NCBI GenBank assembly: GCA_963931925.1 | Contig: OZ007579.1 | Location: 51,823,119 to 51,887,118 of the forward strand | DNA: 64,000 bases | From: Onchidella celtica | Taxonomy: Eukaryota > Mollusca > Gastropoda > Systellommatophora > Onchidiidae | Direction: 5' to 3' | In this document: positions 1-10,560 of the stretch, piece by piece | How positions within the stretch are numbered: the first letter of the stretch is position 1 | Layout: each line of letters begins with the position of its first letter | Translations under genes and position numbers: made by a program | The notes under the pieces: model-generated | What the model saw: only the letters and a program-made list of their open reading frames with translations | What the model was told of the DNA's origin: nothing | Databases searched by the model: none

Positions 1-2
1 AC

Positions 3-3000
3 TCACCAAGCGTGCTTGACTGGCGGCAAACCTTGTGGCATGGATTCCACGTTAGACACACGTCTCATTTTCTTGGTTTTCTTGTACATGTACACACTGG
101 TACCAATCCCTGCACAAGACAGACACACGGCCATTGTACACATCACAGCGAGGATAACGGCGATAAGGGTCATCGTCATGTTATCGTCATCATTGTTGTT
201 ACCGTTGACGCCACCAACGCTATCACGGTCGTTGTTGTCAATGTTGTCGTTTTCCTCCTTGTTTGATTTTACCGATTCGGTTGTAGTTGAAGTTGTCGTT
301 GGCTTGCTGGTTGTGATAGTGGTGGTGGTTGTAGGCGTTTGGGTGGTTGTGGTTAGTGACGTCTTGGTTGTTGTTGTTGTTGTTGTGGTTAGTGTCGCTG
401 TTGTTGTTGGGTCGGGGGGTTTTGTGGTGGTTTCGGTTGACGCTGGTGTTGTTGTTGGTTGAGTCACTGAAGTGGTCATAGTTGTTGCTGTTGTTGTGGG
501 TGGTGGTGGAGTTGTGGTAGTCGTTGTTGTAGGTGTTGGCGTTGTCGTTGTTGTTGGAGGTGTTGTTGTAGTTGTTGTTGTAGGTGTTGTTGTAGTTGTA
601 GGTGTTGTTGTGGTGGTGCTTGTTGTCGTTGTGGTTGTAATGCAGTCAATTTCCATCTGTGAAATTTTTTCTGTTAACTGCCCTGAATAAGGAGATGTCA
701 CAGCACAAGTAGGTCCTGTGCTGTCTCCGTTAGACTGTAGAAAGTGAGCCAACCACAGTGTAGAACAATCACATTCCCAGTCTGTGTTCTGATCTAACTT
801 GAGAACTGTATGGCCCGATGTTAGCCAGGTTTCCATTGAGGCTGGGAGAGAAGTCAGTCCAGTGTTGGACAAATCCAAGACGTTTATGGAACTCCCTGTA
901 AAGGCTCCGTCTTGTATCTGTGTGATTGGGTTGTTGCTGATGTCCAAAGTGTCTATGGTTACACCACTGAAGTCTTGAGATGATAGCGTGGGGATTTTGT
1001 TGTTACTGAGGCCCAGAACATCCATAGAGGTACCGTCCACAAAGTCTTTACCGAGAGCAGTAATTTTATTTCCCGACAAATCCACTTCCGTCAATGCTGA
1101 GAGACCTGCGAAAAGTCTTGGTGGAACTGAGGTCAATTGCATGTCATCTAATTGGGCAACTTGTAAACTCTTCAATGGCTGGAATGTCATGGAGTCTACT
1201 GTAGTAATGGGGTTGGATGTCAGAGAGAGTTTCTGTAAATTCTGTAAACGATTGAAATCGTTTTGTTTGAGTTGTTGAATGTCATTGTATGAAAGATCCA
1301 AATCTTTGAGAGCAAGAAGATCGTTTATTGCCGGAGAAGGTATTTGTGATAGCTGGTTATTGGAAAAGTTCAGCTTGTGTAGAGATCTAGCGCCGGCAAA
1401 ACTACCGCCAAGCACAGTGCTGATCTTGCTTCCTGAAGCGTCCAGTTCTTTCAAAGTTTTGAGGTTGTCGAAGATTCCGTTAGTGATACTGGAAAGTTCA
1501 GTGTTTCGGAGATCTATTTTGGTGACCTTTTCCAGAGGGTTGAACGTTTCTTGCTGAATTGTTGTGAGTGGATTTGATGCCAGGGTCAGCACCCTCAGAT
1601 TTTTTAGCCCGGTAAGGTCATGGTCGTTCAGCTCTGTAAGTCTGTTTTCTGAGAGAACCAGCTTTTTGAGAGATGTGAGTTTCTGGAAGGATGATGGTGC
1701 AAGTTCGGAGATGGTGCTGTTTGACATGTTTAAGTCTTCAAGTTTGCTCAGTCCGTCAAAGAGATCGTGGCCAAAACTTCTTATTTTATCATTAGCCATG
1801 GACAAACTACGCAGATTTTCATTACTACTAAAAACATCATGATAAAACAATTGGATATTGGTGCCATCGATGTTCAGGTGTTCAAGATCAGTATAACGTT
1901 TAAATGTATTTTTGGTTATGAGACCCACTGAGTTCAGTTTCTGACAAGCGGGTTGTGTCATGGTGAGATCTGTGACTGTAGCAGGGATCCGTGGGTCATC
2001 TGGACATATGTGGCAAACAGCTCTGGTGGGAGAGCATGTCGTACATTCAGGTGGGCTGGGACAAAGTAATGGAGTGGATGTTGTTGTTGTTGTTGTTGTT
2101 GTAGATGTACTCGGGCAGTCTCTCTCAACTTGTGGAGCGGCAATTCGGAATGGTATGGGCGGGATCAAATCGTTGCCTTTGCAAGTTGGACTTTTACCGT
2201 CGGGGTTGTCCATTAAGTATTTACCCAACCAAAGTCCTTCACAGCTGCATTGCCATTGGTTGTTGTTCTCCAGATTAAGCGTTGTCTTGCTTGTTTGGAG
2301 CCATGTTGCCATAGAATCTGGCAAAGTCTGCAGCCCAGTATCCTGTAAATTGAGATTTGTGATAGAACTTCTATCAAAGGCCCCAGATTCAATGTTTTGT
2401 ATGGGATTTCCACCGAGGTCCAAAGTTTCAATGTTGACACTTTGGAAATTTTGAGCTGTAATTTGACTGATGTTGTTGTCTCTAAGATCCACATGTTGGA
2501 GAGATGAAAGTCCTTTAAATAGTCCAGGCGGAATGCTGGTCAACTCCATGCCATCCATACTGATCTCTTTGATTTTGACCAGTGGCCGGAAGGTGTTAGT
2601 ATGTATGCCTTCACTGGTGATTGGATTGTTTGACAGATATAGCTTTTCAAGATTTCCCAGACCCTGAAAAGAAAGCTTACTCAGACCGGATATTTTGTTA
2701 CCAGCCAGATTTAATTCTTTAAGTGAAGTGAGACTTGCGAAAAACGAATCTGGCAAAACAGTAATGCTATTGCCTCTGGCGTTTAGTTCCTGTAGATTGT
2801 CAAGACCCTCAAAGATTGTAGGGGAAAAATACCGAATGTTGTTATGTGTCAGTGATAGAAACTTCAGGTTTGTGTTGTTCCAGAACACCGAACCAAAAAA
2901 TACATTGATGTTTAAATTGTCGAGATTGAGTTTGATAAGTTTGGGGTACCTGGAAAATGACGTAGGCTTGATCATTCCCTGAGAGGTCAAGTAACTGCAA

Positions 3001-3218
3001 GTCCCTTTCTTTATTGTCAGTAGCACTATTGAGGTGTCGATGGCAGAATCCTCCGGACACGTAGAACAGATGGCCTGTGCGGGATTGCATAACTCACAGT
3101 CCGGTGTTGCAGGGCATAGCGCGGCTGTGATGGAGCGGTCCCAGTGGAGCAGTGCTGCAATGCTCAGTGCAAAATAGGCTGTCAGATACAATTTTAGGTC
3201 AGCCATAACCACTTTCAC
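3..3218 (-). CDS. Two-ectodomain leucine-rich-repeat type I membrane protein, single exon
   Basis: An uninterrupted frame of 1,071 codons runs from ATG to TGA, so the gene appears intronless. Residues 10-24 are a hydrophobic signal-peptide core. A five-Cys N-terminal cap follows (C35, C41, C44, C51, C54), then LRRs of the LxxLxLxxNxI type and a C-terminal cap with WQCSC and GLWLGKYL. A Thr linker (about 367-387) leads to a second, longer set: the same five-Cys cap, more LRRs and a cap with WECDC. An almost pure Thr/Pro stalk (about 862-985) follows, then an acidic Asn/Asp stretch, a transmembrane helix (about 1016-1042) and a 29-residue basic tail ending PVKHAW. The shared caps show that the ectodomain arose by internal duplication. 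Extracellular LRR proteins of this type bind ligands or mediate adhesion. There is no TIR or kinase domain, so signalling would need a partner. A second ATG at codon 5 could be the true start. The ligand is unknown. Confidence 0.93.
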   Translation of the reverse strand: MKVVMADLKLYLTAYFALSIAALLHWDRSITAALCPATPDCELCNPAQAICSTCPEDSAIDTSIVLLTIKKGTCSYLTSQGMIKPTSFSRYPKLIKLNLDNLNINVFFGSVFWNNTNLKFLSLTHNNIRYFSPTIFEGLDNLQELNARGNSITVLPDSFFASLTSLKELNLAGNKISGLSKLSFQGLGNLEKLYLSNNPITSEGIHTNTFRPLVKIKEISMDGMELTSIPPGLFKGLSSLQHVDLRDNNISQITAQNFQSVNIETLDLGGNPIQNIESGAFDRSSITNLNLQDTGLQTLPDSMATWLQTSKTTLNLENNNQWQCSCEGLWLGKYLMDNPDGKSPTCKGNDLIPPIPFRIAAPQVERDCPSTSTTTTTTTTSTPLLCPSPPECTTCSPTRAVCHICPDDPRIPATVTDLTMTQPACQKLNSVGLITKNTFKRYTDLEHLNIDGTNIQLFYHDVFSSNENLRSLSMANDKIRSFGHDLFDGLSKLEDLNMSNSTISELAPSSFQKLTSLKKLVLSENRLTELNDHDLTGLKNLRVLTLASNPLTTIQQETFNPLEKVTKIDLRNTELSSITNGIFDNLKTLKELDASGSKISTVLGGSFAGARSLHKLNFSNNQLSQIPSPAINDLLALKDLDLSYNDIQQLKQNDFNRLQNLQKLSLTSNPITTVDSMTFQPLKSLQVAQLDDMQLTSVPPRLFAGLSALTEVDLSGNKITALGKDFVDGTSMDVLGLSNNKIPTLSSQDFSGVTIDTLDISNNPITQIQDGAFTGSSINVLDLSNTGLTSLPASMETWLTSGHTVLKLDQNTDWECDCSTLWLAHFLQSNGDSTGPTCAVTSPYSGQLTEKISQMEIDCITTTTTTSTTTTTPTTTTTPTTTTTTTPPTTTTTPTPTTTTTTTPPPPTTTATTMTTSVTQPTTTPASTETTTKPPDPTTTATLTTTTTTTTKTSLTTTTQTPTTTTTITTSKPTTTSTTTESVKSNKEENDNIDNNDRDSVGGVNGNNNDDDNMTMTLIAVILAVMCTMAVCLSCAGIGTSVYMYKKTKKMRRVSNVESMPQGLPPVKHAW
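285..650. repeat. Imperfect GTT/GTG (ACA/CAC) trinucleotide tract encoding the Thr/Pro mucin-like stalk
   Basis: Read on the minus strand, nearly every codon is ACN, with scattered CCN and small breaks such as ETTTKPPDP. The tract lies between the second LRR C-terminal cap and the membrane helix. It would form a rigid, heavily O-glycosylated stalk, as in mucin-like cell-surface proteins. The mixed third bases show it is not a freshly expanded microsatellite. Long valine-rich frames on the opposite strand are shadows of this composition. Confidence 0.8.
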
Positions 3219-5548
3219 AGGACACTAGCTAAGACTTAAGCTGCGATCTACAGTGCTGTCTGATGCTGGACGGTCACTGGTCCAGAGGGCAAAGATATTT
3301 TGTGTTTGAGATTCTATTTTTTTCAACTGCGACAAAAGTGAACACAAAACCCAAATCAAAACGTTTTAAATTTTTCTCTTGTCTTTGTCCACACTTCGGT
3401 TTCTTTTGTGTTCGCCAGGAACTGGAACAGACGGTTTTCACCCCGCGGCTTTTGGTTTTGAAGTTTTAAAATTTTTTTTTTTACGTCTTGCAGTTTGTGG
3501 AAATTATTTTTTCTTGTAATGCTTGAATTATTCTGATGATTTCAGTCTATCTTGCCCGTTGTTTGCCAGCGATTTGCCAGTGTCAGCGCACACGCAGAGA
3601 GAGAAAAATCACCAAGTCCAAAGTTTGAAATAATGGTTGTCAAATCCCGTCCCAAATTGAACTATCTGAGGGACGCCGTTAGTCAGCTGGTTTATATAAT
3701 ACCTACACTGGTGCCGTACTATAGCTTGATGGTCCAACTATCTATACCATATAAGTTTATCTTTCCTTTTTATTCTTGTTTCCTTCAGCACAAAAGGTGG
3801 AAAGGGGTAAGACATGACATCAGCTCCTGCCTGTCACTCATGTACAAAGGTGTCTATCTATCAACGATATTTCATGCAATCTCTTATGTTGGGAAAGATG
3901 CCAGGTCGGGGAGGGGGTGGGGAAGAGTTGGCCCGTATCTCTGGATTTCTAAGAGGGAGGGGCATGGTAAGAATAGTTCTGTCCAATCCACACAAAAATT
4001 ATTTTTTAAAAACACGCCCTCCCCCTTTCCCCTCTCTCTATTTCTCTCTGTGTGTATCCTTCTCCCTCTTGCCTCCCCCAATCCGTCTCTGTGACATACC
4101 AATCTCGGTATAAGTTGATTTTCATGTCTTTAGAAAAGTCCACGTCAGTGCCATTGCTGGCAGAAAGGCATGGCGTTATCATCTTATGGAGTCTGTTTTG
4201 AAGTCCATCTGCTCTGCCGAAGATATTTTTTTTTCATGTTCTGTGTGACGTAATGTACTGATGCAACAGTGCAGAGACAACATCATAATGCAGTGCAGCC
4301 ATTTTTTCGACAATTGAAACCAAAATTTAAAATTTATCCAAATCAGCAACCAAACTGACAAAAGGAGAAAACCTTCTTTCAAACAATTTCACAGATTAAT
4401 CAATGAATTTGACAATTATTCAAATCAGCACTCAATGTCCAAAATTAATTAAATCTTACAGCCAATTTAATGATATAAACAACAACAACAACAACACCCC
4501 CCCCCCCCCAAAAAAAACACAACAACAACAACCCTCCCCCCCCCCCCCACACACACACATACAACAACAACAACAACACACCAACCAAACAAACCAATAA
4601 ATAAAAAACAAAAAAAACGTCAGTGAGCTACTAACATTCAGTATCAGGAACTAATTAAATAGAACCATCCATGTTACAAAGTAATGAAGGAAAGCAGCCC
4701 ATCTTCACAATAGAATTTTTTATCAAACACTCAATTTGAGAAACTGATTAAGCCAGATAGACAGACAACGAATTCGACAAATTAGTTCTTGTAAAAGTGC
4801 ATCTCTTGGTTTAACCTACGCCCTGCAGCTATTCCGTATATTATGAAGTTAGGGACTAGGGCAGGGGTGGAAGGGGTGTCACAGCTACAGGAGTGTGAGA
4901 AAAAAAAACACGAGACGGCCAGAAATCAAAGATCTTATTTGCCATTGATGTTTCGACAGCAGAAGATAACTGGCTGCCAGTTGGTAACAATGATTTATGA
5001 ACTGACAAATCTGTCTCATGTTTAAGACTACGCGAAGGCCAGAGATAGTGAGTTTTGAACATTTGAGAGATCCGGGTAACTATCAGGCAGGTGGTAGGCG
5101 GGTACCGCTCACACCTCAGGTGGTTCTGTTGAGGTTACGGAGATAAAAAGACAAACATTACAGGTTCCACCAGATTGCTGGTCTCTGAAAGTCAGATCAC
5201 CTTTGATATATAGCCATTGTTTCTGACAGACGGAGATAGATGAATATATTAATGAGAGAAAGGCAATTGTACCTAGGATTTGAAGGCATATGAAACTGTC
5301 AATGGCAGAATCCACATTTTTTGCAGGAATAGGAAAATGAAAATATCGACCAGGAATACAATAATATGCACGATATGATTGGCAGCGGACTTGAGGTTTA
5401 CATGAATATGTCATCAGAATGAAATCTAGTAGCAAAGTGAGAAGTCAGAACTCCACACAAGAGGTTCCATATTTGGCTCGGTTTGATGACTCCAAAGTCA
5501 AAACGTATCGTAAGGAGGAAGGCATATAAAATGCAACTGGTGATAAGT
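3219..5548. other. Intergenic stretch without a recognisable gene
   Basis: This lies between the start of the LRR gene and the end of the next minus-strand gene. I see short T-runs, a CT-rich patch near 4,020-4,075 and the simple-sequence block at 4,480-4,610. A minus-strand TATATAAA at 3,691-3,698 lies about 470 bases upstream of the LRR start codon and could be a core promoter, but nothing else supports it. An open frame at 5,109-5,435 on the minus strand has one hydrophobic stretch and several cysteines. It has no recognisable domain and is more likely 3' untranslated sequence of the upstream gene. Confidence 0.6.
4478..4612. repeat. Compound simple repeat: (AAC)n and poly-C runs
   Basis: Alternating AAC/CAA trinucleotide runs and two C-runs of about 12-13 bases, with a short (CA)n, occupy about 130 bases of the intergenic gap. 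There is no coding potential. Confidence 0.9.
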
Positions 5549-7399
5549 TTAAAGTTGAACATCGCTAAGATTGTCGTTATTTTGACGGTGTTGCTTGGGA
5601 GAAGTTACTTCCTCCTGGAAGCCAAACGTGCCTGTGTCCATCTCATCAACGTCTGATTCGCCAATGTCAAAGTCGGAAAGAGTAAAACTTGAAACACTGT
5701 CACCCTCGTCCAACCAGCGACTCTCATTTTGTTTTACGATTATCTCAAGTTCATTGTCCGCTGGGTCCAGAGACTGACCAGTAAAATTAGTGTTTCAACG
5801 ACGAAGAGTCCCGTTTTTGACCAATTCGTCAATGGTTGGAATTGTCTCATCGTTATACAGTTTAAGGTCCTCATCGCTGAGGACAAAACTAGAGGAGGGC
5901 ACGAGGAGACTGAACGCTGGGGAAAAGGTACTGCTAGATGGTATATCAGCTGGAGATTGGGAGTGCAGGGCAGATGTCTTTGTCCCATGTAAATCAGTGG
6001 TATTCACATGTCCTCTGGCAGGGCTGTAGAGCAGCGAATATCCGGATGTCTCTGGCGTTTTTGTTTGTTTCACTTTGTCCCATTGAGTATTTTGCTTACT
6101 TCTTTCCCCGTGAGCATTTTCGGCTCTGTGGCTAATGTCATCATGCCTTTCCAACGCCTCAGCATATATTTGGGCAAACGCGTCATCCACTGCAGATTAT
6201 ATGTATTCCTCGGTACTGTGGTCAGGAGCGTCACATTTGTTTGTAGTTGTGAACGGACTCAGATCTTCGCCACTGGTCAGATCATAAGGTTGTACAACAT
6301 TGTGTTCACAGTCAGGACGATGGAAGTCACTGTACAATGGCTCATCCATGTTCCTGTTGTAAACACTTACAACGTGTGGTGTAATAGCCATCTCGCTGAG
6401 CGGAAAGTTTGAATCAGTAGCTGACTGGCCAGTGGTGGAGAAACACGGCTCTCTGGTGTGTAAGAAAATTTGTCCGTTAGGAGAACTTGAATTAGTGTGG
6501 ATTTCTGTGGCATTTTGTCTTAATAGACTGGTTCCTTGAGCTCTGGGCTCAGTTGTTGACGTACTACACGGCGTGTTGTGGTAGACAATGTCAAATAGTT
6601 CTGTCTGGTTAAGGGCTTTGACGATCTGTGGGTGTCCGATATTTAATTCCTTGCATACATCACTGGCCGTGCTATAACCACCATTATTACTGTAGGCGGT
6701 GTCCACTTGTGTATACTCGTTGTTGAAACTGATGTAATCATGAGACACACTTCTAGGTCGAGTACCTGCAGTCACATTCTGTATTGTATGGGAATGACGG
6801 TGAATCACTGGTAGCTCACCAATATCATAAGGTCGATCGTCTTCCAAAGAGGTAGCGTGGCTGGAGCTTTGAGTATGTGTTTCAGATGTGTCCCTGTCTT
6901 GGCTGCCCACATTATGCTGTGGTCCCAGGGGGTTCGTGACGCTGTGTGCAGTGTGTGATCTGCTTCTCTCTGCCGCAATTTTAGATCGAACGTAATGCCC
7001 GCCGTCCTGTCTCTTCAGATATCTGGGATTTTTACTCACGGCAGAATGGTTTTGGTTGCTGCTGCTGGAGGCAAGAGTTGCATGTTTACTGGTATTGTCA
7101 TTAAGTGGGATCTCTGCAGGATGCGTGACATCTTGTACAGAACTCTGCCAATGTCCACTGGCTCCGTCATTTAATTCTCTCAAATCAACCCCGGCTGTGT
7201 TGATGTCAGTGTCAGAAAAGGATGAATTTATTCCATGTTTGTGAGTTTGTTGAGTTTGGCAATATTTGGTCTGGTTTGTAACAGGCTGGATGGGAAACTT
7301 GCCGAAGATTTTGCCGTCCCGGGAATGTGTTGTCAAGCTCATGTTTGGGGTGGACCAGCGTTTTTCTACCACTGGGAATGGCGAGAAAATAATTTCTTC
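5549..7399 (-). pseudogene. In-frame continuation of the receptor tail beyond a TAG, with two further in-frame stops
   Basis: The frame of the upstream exon continues past TAG (7,400-7,402) for about 400 codons to TAA (6,197-6,199). It then runs 133 codons to TGA (5,795-5,797) and 81 more to a final TAA (5,549-5,551). All segments share one frame with no shift. They read like one hydrophilic Ser/Thr/Asn/His-rich tail becoming acidic at the end (FTLSDFDIGESDVDEMD). Tyrosine motifs that could bind SH2 proteins recur: DYISF, EYTQV, EPLYSDF, PYDLTS, EEYI and QIYAEAL. I found no short GT-AG intron that removes the TAG in frame, and none at the other two stops. Options are a decaying 3' half of a host gene, stop-codon read-through or RNA recoding, or a truncation with the old tail left as 3' UTR. 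Stop contexts (TAG-GAA, TAA-TCT, TGA-AAC) are not the classic read-through motif. Confidence 0.6.
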
Positions 7400-7968
7400 C
7401 TATACAGCTGGTTGTATCTGAACCTTGTTGCCTGCATTGAATGTCTCGGCCTTTATTTGTGAAGAACGTCCGAACATGCGGCTCATACCAGCGTGGGCCC
7501 CGTCCACTCTTGGAAAATGGCTGGAACTATCAGTGTTATCCAGAAAGGAAACTGTCGACATTCGGTGGCTGGTTTGTAAAAGCGACTTGCGATTGTTTGA
7601 GGTAACCGGAAGGTTTTGATGGTGCCCTGCGATCTTCTTGTTGACCATCTCACCAATTCCAGTTGCACACGACGGCTGCCCGCCGGGACCAGGTTTGCTG
7701 ATGTCCCCTGCCCAATCTTCCGGCGAATGACCTGATCTGGAGTCCCGCTGTTCATGTTCAGTGGGTAGTGATCGAAAAGTAACAAATTCTGCAGAGGAAT
7801 GGTGTCGGTAATGGGCGATGGCATGAAAAGAATCCTTGAAAAACGCCTGTTTGGCTGTGCTAGTGATGTGTTCCGTGTCAAGTCCTGTTCTCTGCTTTCT
7901 CTTCTCCCTTTCTCTGGCACACAACATGATGGACAGTGCAATGTTCAGCACGATGAAACCTAGGAAAA
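7400..7968 (-). CDS. Last exon of a type I membrane protein: half of the membrane helix plus cytosolic region
   Basis: On the minus strand a strong acceptor (TTCTTCTTTCAG) ends at 7,969. The exon begins in phase with FLGFIVLNIALSIMLC, a membrane segment, followed by the basic stop-transfer ARERERKRKQ-like run. About 170 hydrophilic residues rich in Ser, His and Asn follow, up to TAG at 7,400. Open frame upstream of the acceptor (HLYSVLLSV) would lengthen the helix and may belong to it without splicing, but a stop closes that frame near 8,048. I recognise no catalytic domain. No exon for the ectodomain or signal peptide is visible in 8.0-11.5 kb, so this is either the 3' end of a gene with small or distant exons or a fragment. 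The frame carries on beyond the stop (see adjacent entry), which matters for judging whether the gene is intact. Confidence 0.6.
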
Positions 7969-9875
7969 CTGAAAGAAGAACTGAATAAAGATGATCTGAT
8001 CCGTTGTTATTCTGAACTCTATGTCCTGTGGCTTGTCCATTCTCTTGTCATCCATCATCGGTTTAACACGAATCACTGAAAGTTGAAGGTTTGACTTGTT
8101 ATTTCATTACCGATCAATGACAATAATCATGCCAGTTTTGCTTTGTAACAATACGCGCCTGGTTTCTATAGACTGCCCGATGTCACCAGGCAGGAGCCAC
8201 TGGTTAGAACTGAAATTCTGCCGTAGAAAACAACCTCCTGTATCACTTGATACAAATCTGACATCCGGCGTGTAGCATCAAGGAATCCATGGAGCAGCTA
8301 GTTCACATATCCCCTTTCCCTGACTAGGGACAGGTTATGAATTAAATAGCTCACGAAATAACAATTCTACAGGTGAAGGCACTGACAAATCATGGTCAGA
8401 ACAGAATAATTTTGCTTTAAAGTCTTTGTTGTCACACTAGTTATCTATATATTGCCGATTGGTAAAGACACACAGCCAACATTGCAGTCATGCTCAATGT
8501 CCATAGGAAGTCAGGTACAGGGGCATCGAGACACCGATGTCCTCTCGTACTAAGTTATGCAGTGTAGTGACCGGAGTGGCCAGCGAGGTGGATATTTCAG
8601 CTCTCAAGTTCGGCAGTATTCATTGCATTAGCTACAGTTTTAGTGCTCTGTGTTGGTGTTTGGGGGGGGGGGGGCAGAAACACACGGAGAAGACGTTAAG
8701 TAGCGTGACCGGGCAGTGATCACACCTAGATCCTTCTGGGCACTCACCCATGCTAACTTAAAGAGGTCATTTTGTCGCCTATTGAAACCGTTGGCCGTGA
8801 AAGGAACACATTGAGGAATTTTTGGGGAATGAAATTTATGTCAGGGGACAATATAGTCATATTTACGGTAACAACTGACTCAGGCAGTGAACGGCGGACT
8901 TCTTTTCTGTGTCTGATGAGCCATATGTCAGAATATAAAAAATAACAGTGTGATTTGCGTCATTGAATACTTGAAATGGTCTTATCGTAGTCTCTTCATA
9001 ACTCGTCCTCTCTTTCTCTGATCTTTGGGGCACACATGCACAACGCCCCCCCCCCTCCCCCCCATATTTGGCCACCTGAAACTTACAAATCTCCCCCTCC
9101 CCTCTATTAACATAATTAATATTAAGCTCATGGTTGCGCCTCCCTCTCTCACCCACCACCACCACCCCCCTGCACACATTTTGTCTTTCTTTGTCTTGCT
9201 AAGCCCAAAGCTTATATTCCAGCTGTCAAAACAACATCCAGTCCTGTTTGACCAAACGGGTGACTGGTCATGTCTTTGTCATAGAGATCTCAACTGTGTA
9301 CAAGACTGAGAAAACCTCGGTATGATCCATTTGTTGACTGACACGTGGTCCACCCCCTTTGGCACACCAAACCTTCCCCTCCCTCCCAAATCGGCGTCCA
9401 CTATCCGCCTAAGAGTACCGGGTGCGGTAAATGGTGAAACTTTCAGGCTTACACTAATTCCTTGTCATGATGGATTTGAATGTTTGTCCGAGAGTCTACA
9501 AATCCTTGCATGCTCTACGACTCTGATCGCCCCTCTGGTGAATAGTATATCAGCTAGCCAGTCCTTCTCAAACAAGAATCTCACAGCCCTTAGAGTAAAT
9601 TGGCAAACTGGAAACGGGGTGTATGGGTGTATGAACATGCTGATTTAGGCAAATGGGTTCGTAGGTAGATAGGCAGATAGACAGTTAGATATGATGAACA
9701 ACTGGATAGCAGTACATAGAGACAGATAGGTGGGCCGAGTCATCGATACAGGTAGAATGACAGGCAGGTACACAGGAAGACAGGCAGGTAGGCAGGCACA
9801 TAATAAAAAACAGGCAAGAAACGCAGCAGGCTTACATGCTGACAGCCAGGCCAGAAGGCAGTCAGATAAGCTATC
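7969..9875. other. Non-coding gap with C-rich and G-rich simple sequence
   Basis: I found no exon on either strand, although the ectodomain exons of the minus-strand receptor would be expected here or further right. The stretch contains a 13-base G-run (8,662-8,674), a CCCCTCCC-rich block (9,045-9,180) and ordinary AT-rich sequence. Confidence 0.5.
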
Positions 9876-10560
9876 AGATATATTATAAGACAGACAAAGC
9901 AGTAGGCAGGCAGACAAACAGACAAGCTATCAGATATACATGTATAAGACAGACAAAGCAGTAGGCAGACAGACAGACAAGCTATCAGATATACATGTAT
10001 AAGACAGACAAAGCAGTGGGCAGACAGACAGACAAGCTATCAGATATACATGTATAAGACAGACAGAGCAGTAGGCAGACAGACAGACAAGCTATGAGAT
10101 ATACATGTATAAGACAGACAAAGCAGTAGGCAGACAGACAGACAAGCTATCAGATATACATGTATAAGACAGACAAAGCAGTAGGCAGACAGACAGACAA
10201 GCTATCAGATATACATGTATAAGACAGACAAAGCAGTAGGCAGGCAGACAGACAGACAAGCTATCATGTACATGTATAAAACAGACAAAGCAGTAGGCAG
10301 ACAGACAGACAAGCTATCAGATATACATGTGTAAGACAGACAGAGCAATAGGCAGACAGACAGACAGACAGACAAGCTATCAGATATACATGTATAAGAC
10401 AGACAGAGCAGTAGGCAGACAGACAGACAAGCTATCAGATATACATGTATAAGACAGACAGAGCAGTAGGCAGACAGACAGACAGACAAGCTATCAGATA
10501 TACATGTATAAGACAGACAGAGCAGTAGGCAGACCGACAGGCAGATATAAAGGCAGGCAG
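9876..10560. repeat. Minisatellite, 55-bp unit, about 12 copies
   Basis: The unit contains AAGCTATCAGATATACATG followed by TATAAGACAGACAAAGCAGTAGG and a (CAGA)n tail. The start of the AGCTAT motif recurs at about 9,925, 9,980, 10,035, 10,090, 10,145, 10,200, 10,259, 10,313, 10,375, 10,430 and 10,489. The spacing is 55 in most units and 59-62 where the CAGA tail gained one or two repeats. Flanks (9,660-9,870 and 10,560-10,680) are degenerate CAGA/CAGG. A long minus-strand frame across it (SVCLSAYCSVCL-type) is an artefact of the repeat. Confidence 0.92.

Noticed and set aside
12-690. Valine-rich plus-strand frames opposite the LRR gene
   Set aside because: They are the complement of the Thr/Pro stalk codons; there is no domain, and the minus-strand frame is clearly the gene.
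5109-5435. Minus-strand frame with a hydrophobic stretch and several cysteines
   Set aside because: It has no recognisable domain, signal peptide or convincing splice sites, and lies just downstream of the receptor tail, so it is likely untranslated sequence.
7350-7425. A 52-base GT-AG intron that would remove the TAG at 7,400
   Set aside because: A pyrimidine-rich acceptor exists, but the length is not a multiple of three and the join immediately creates another stop.
8530-8570. CCTCTCGTACTAAG word recalling large-subunit rRNA
   Set aside because: The similarity covers only about a dozen bases and the flanks do not match rRNA.
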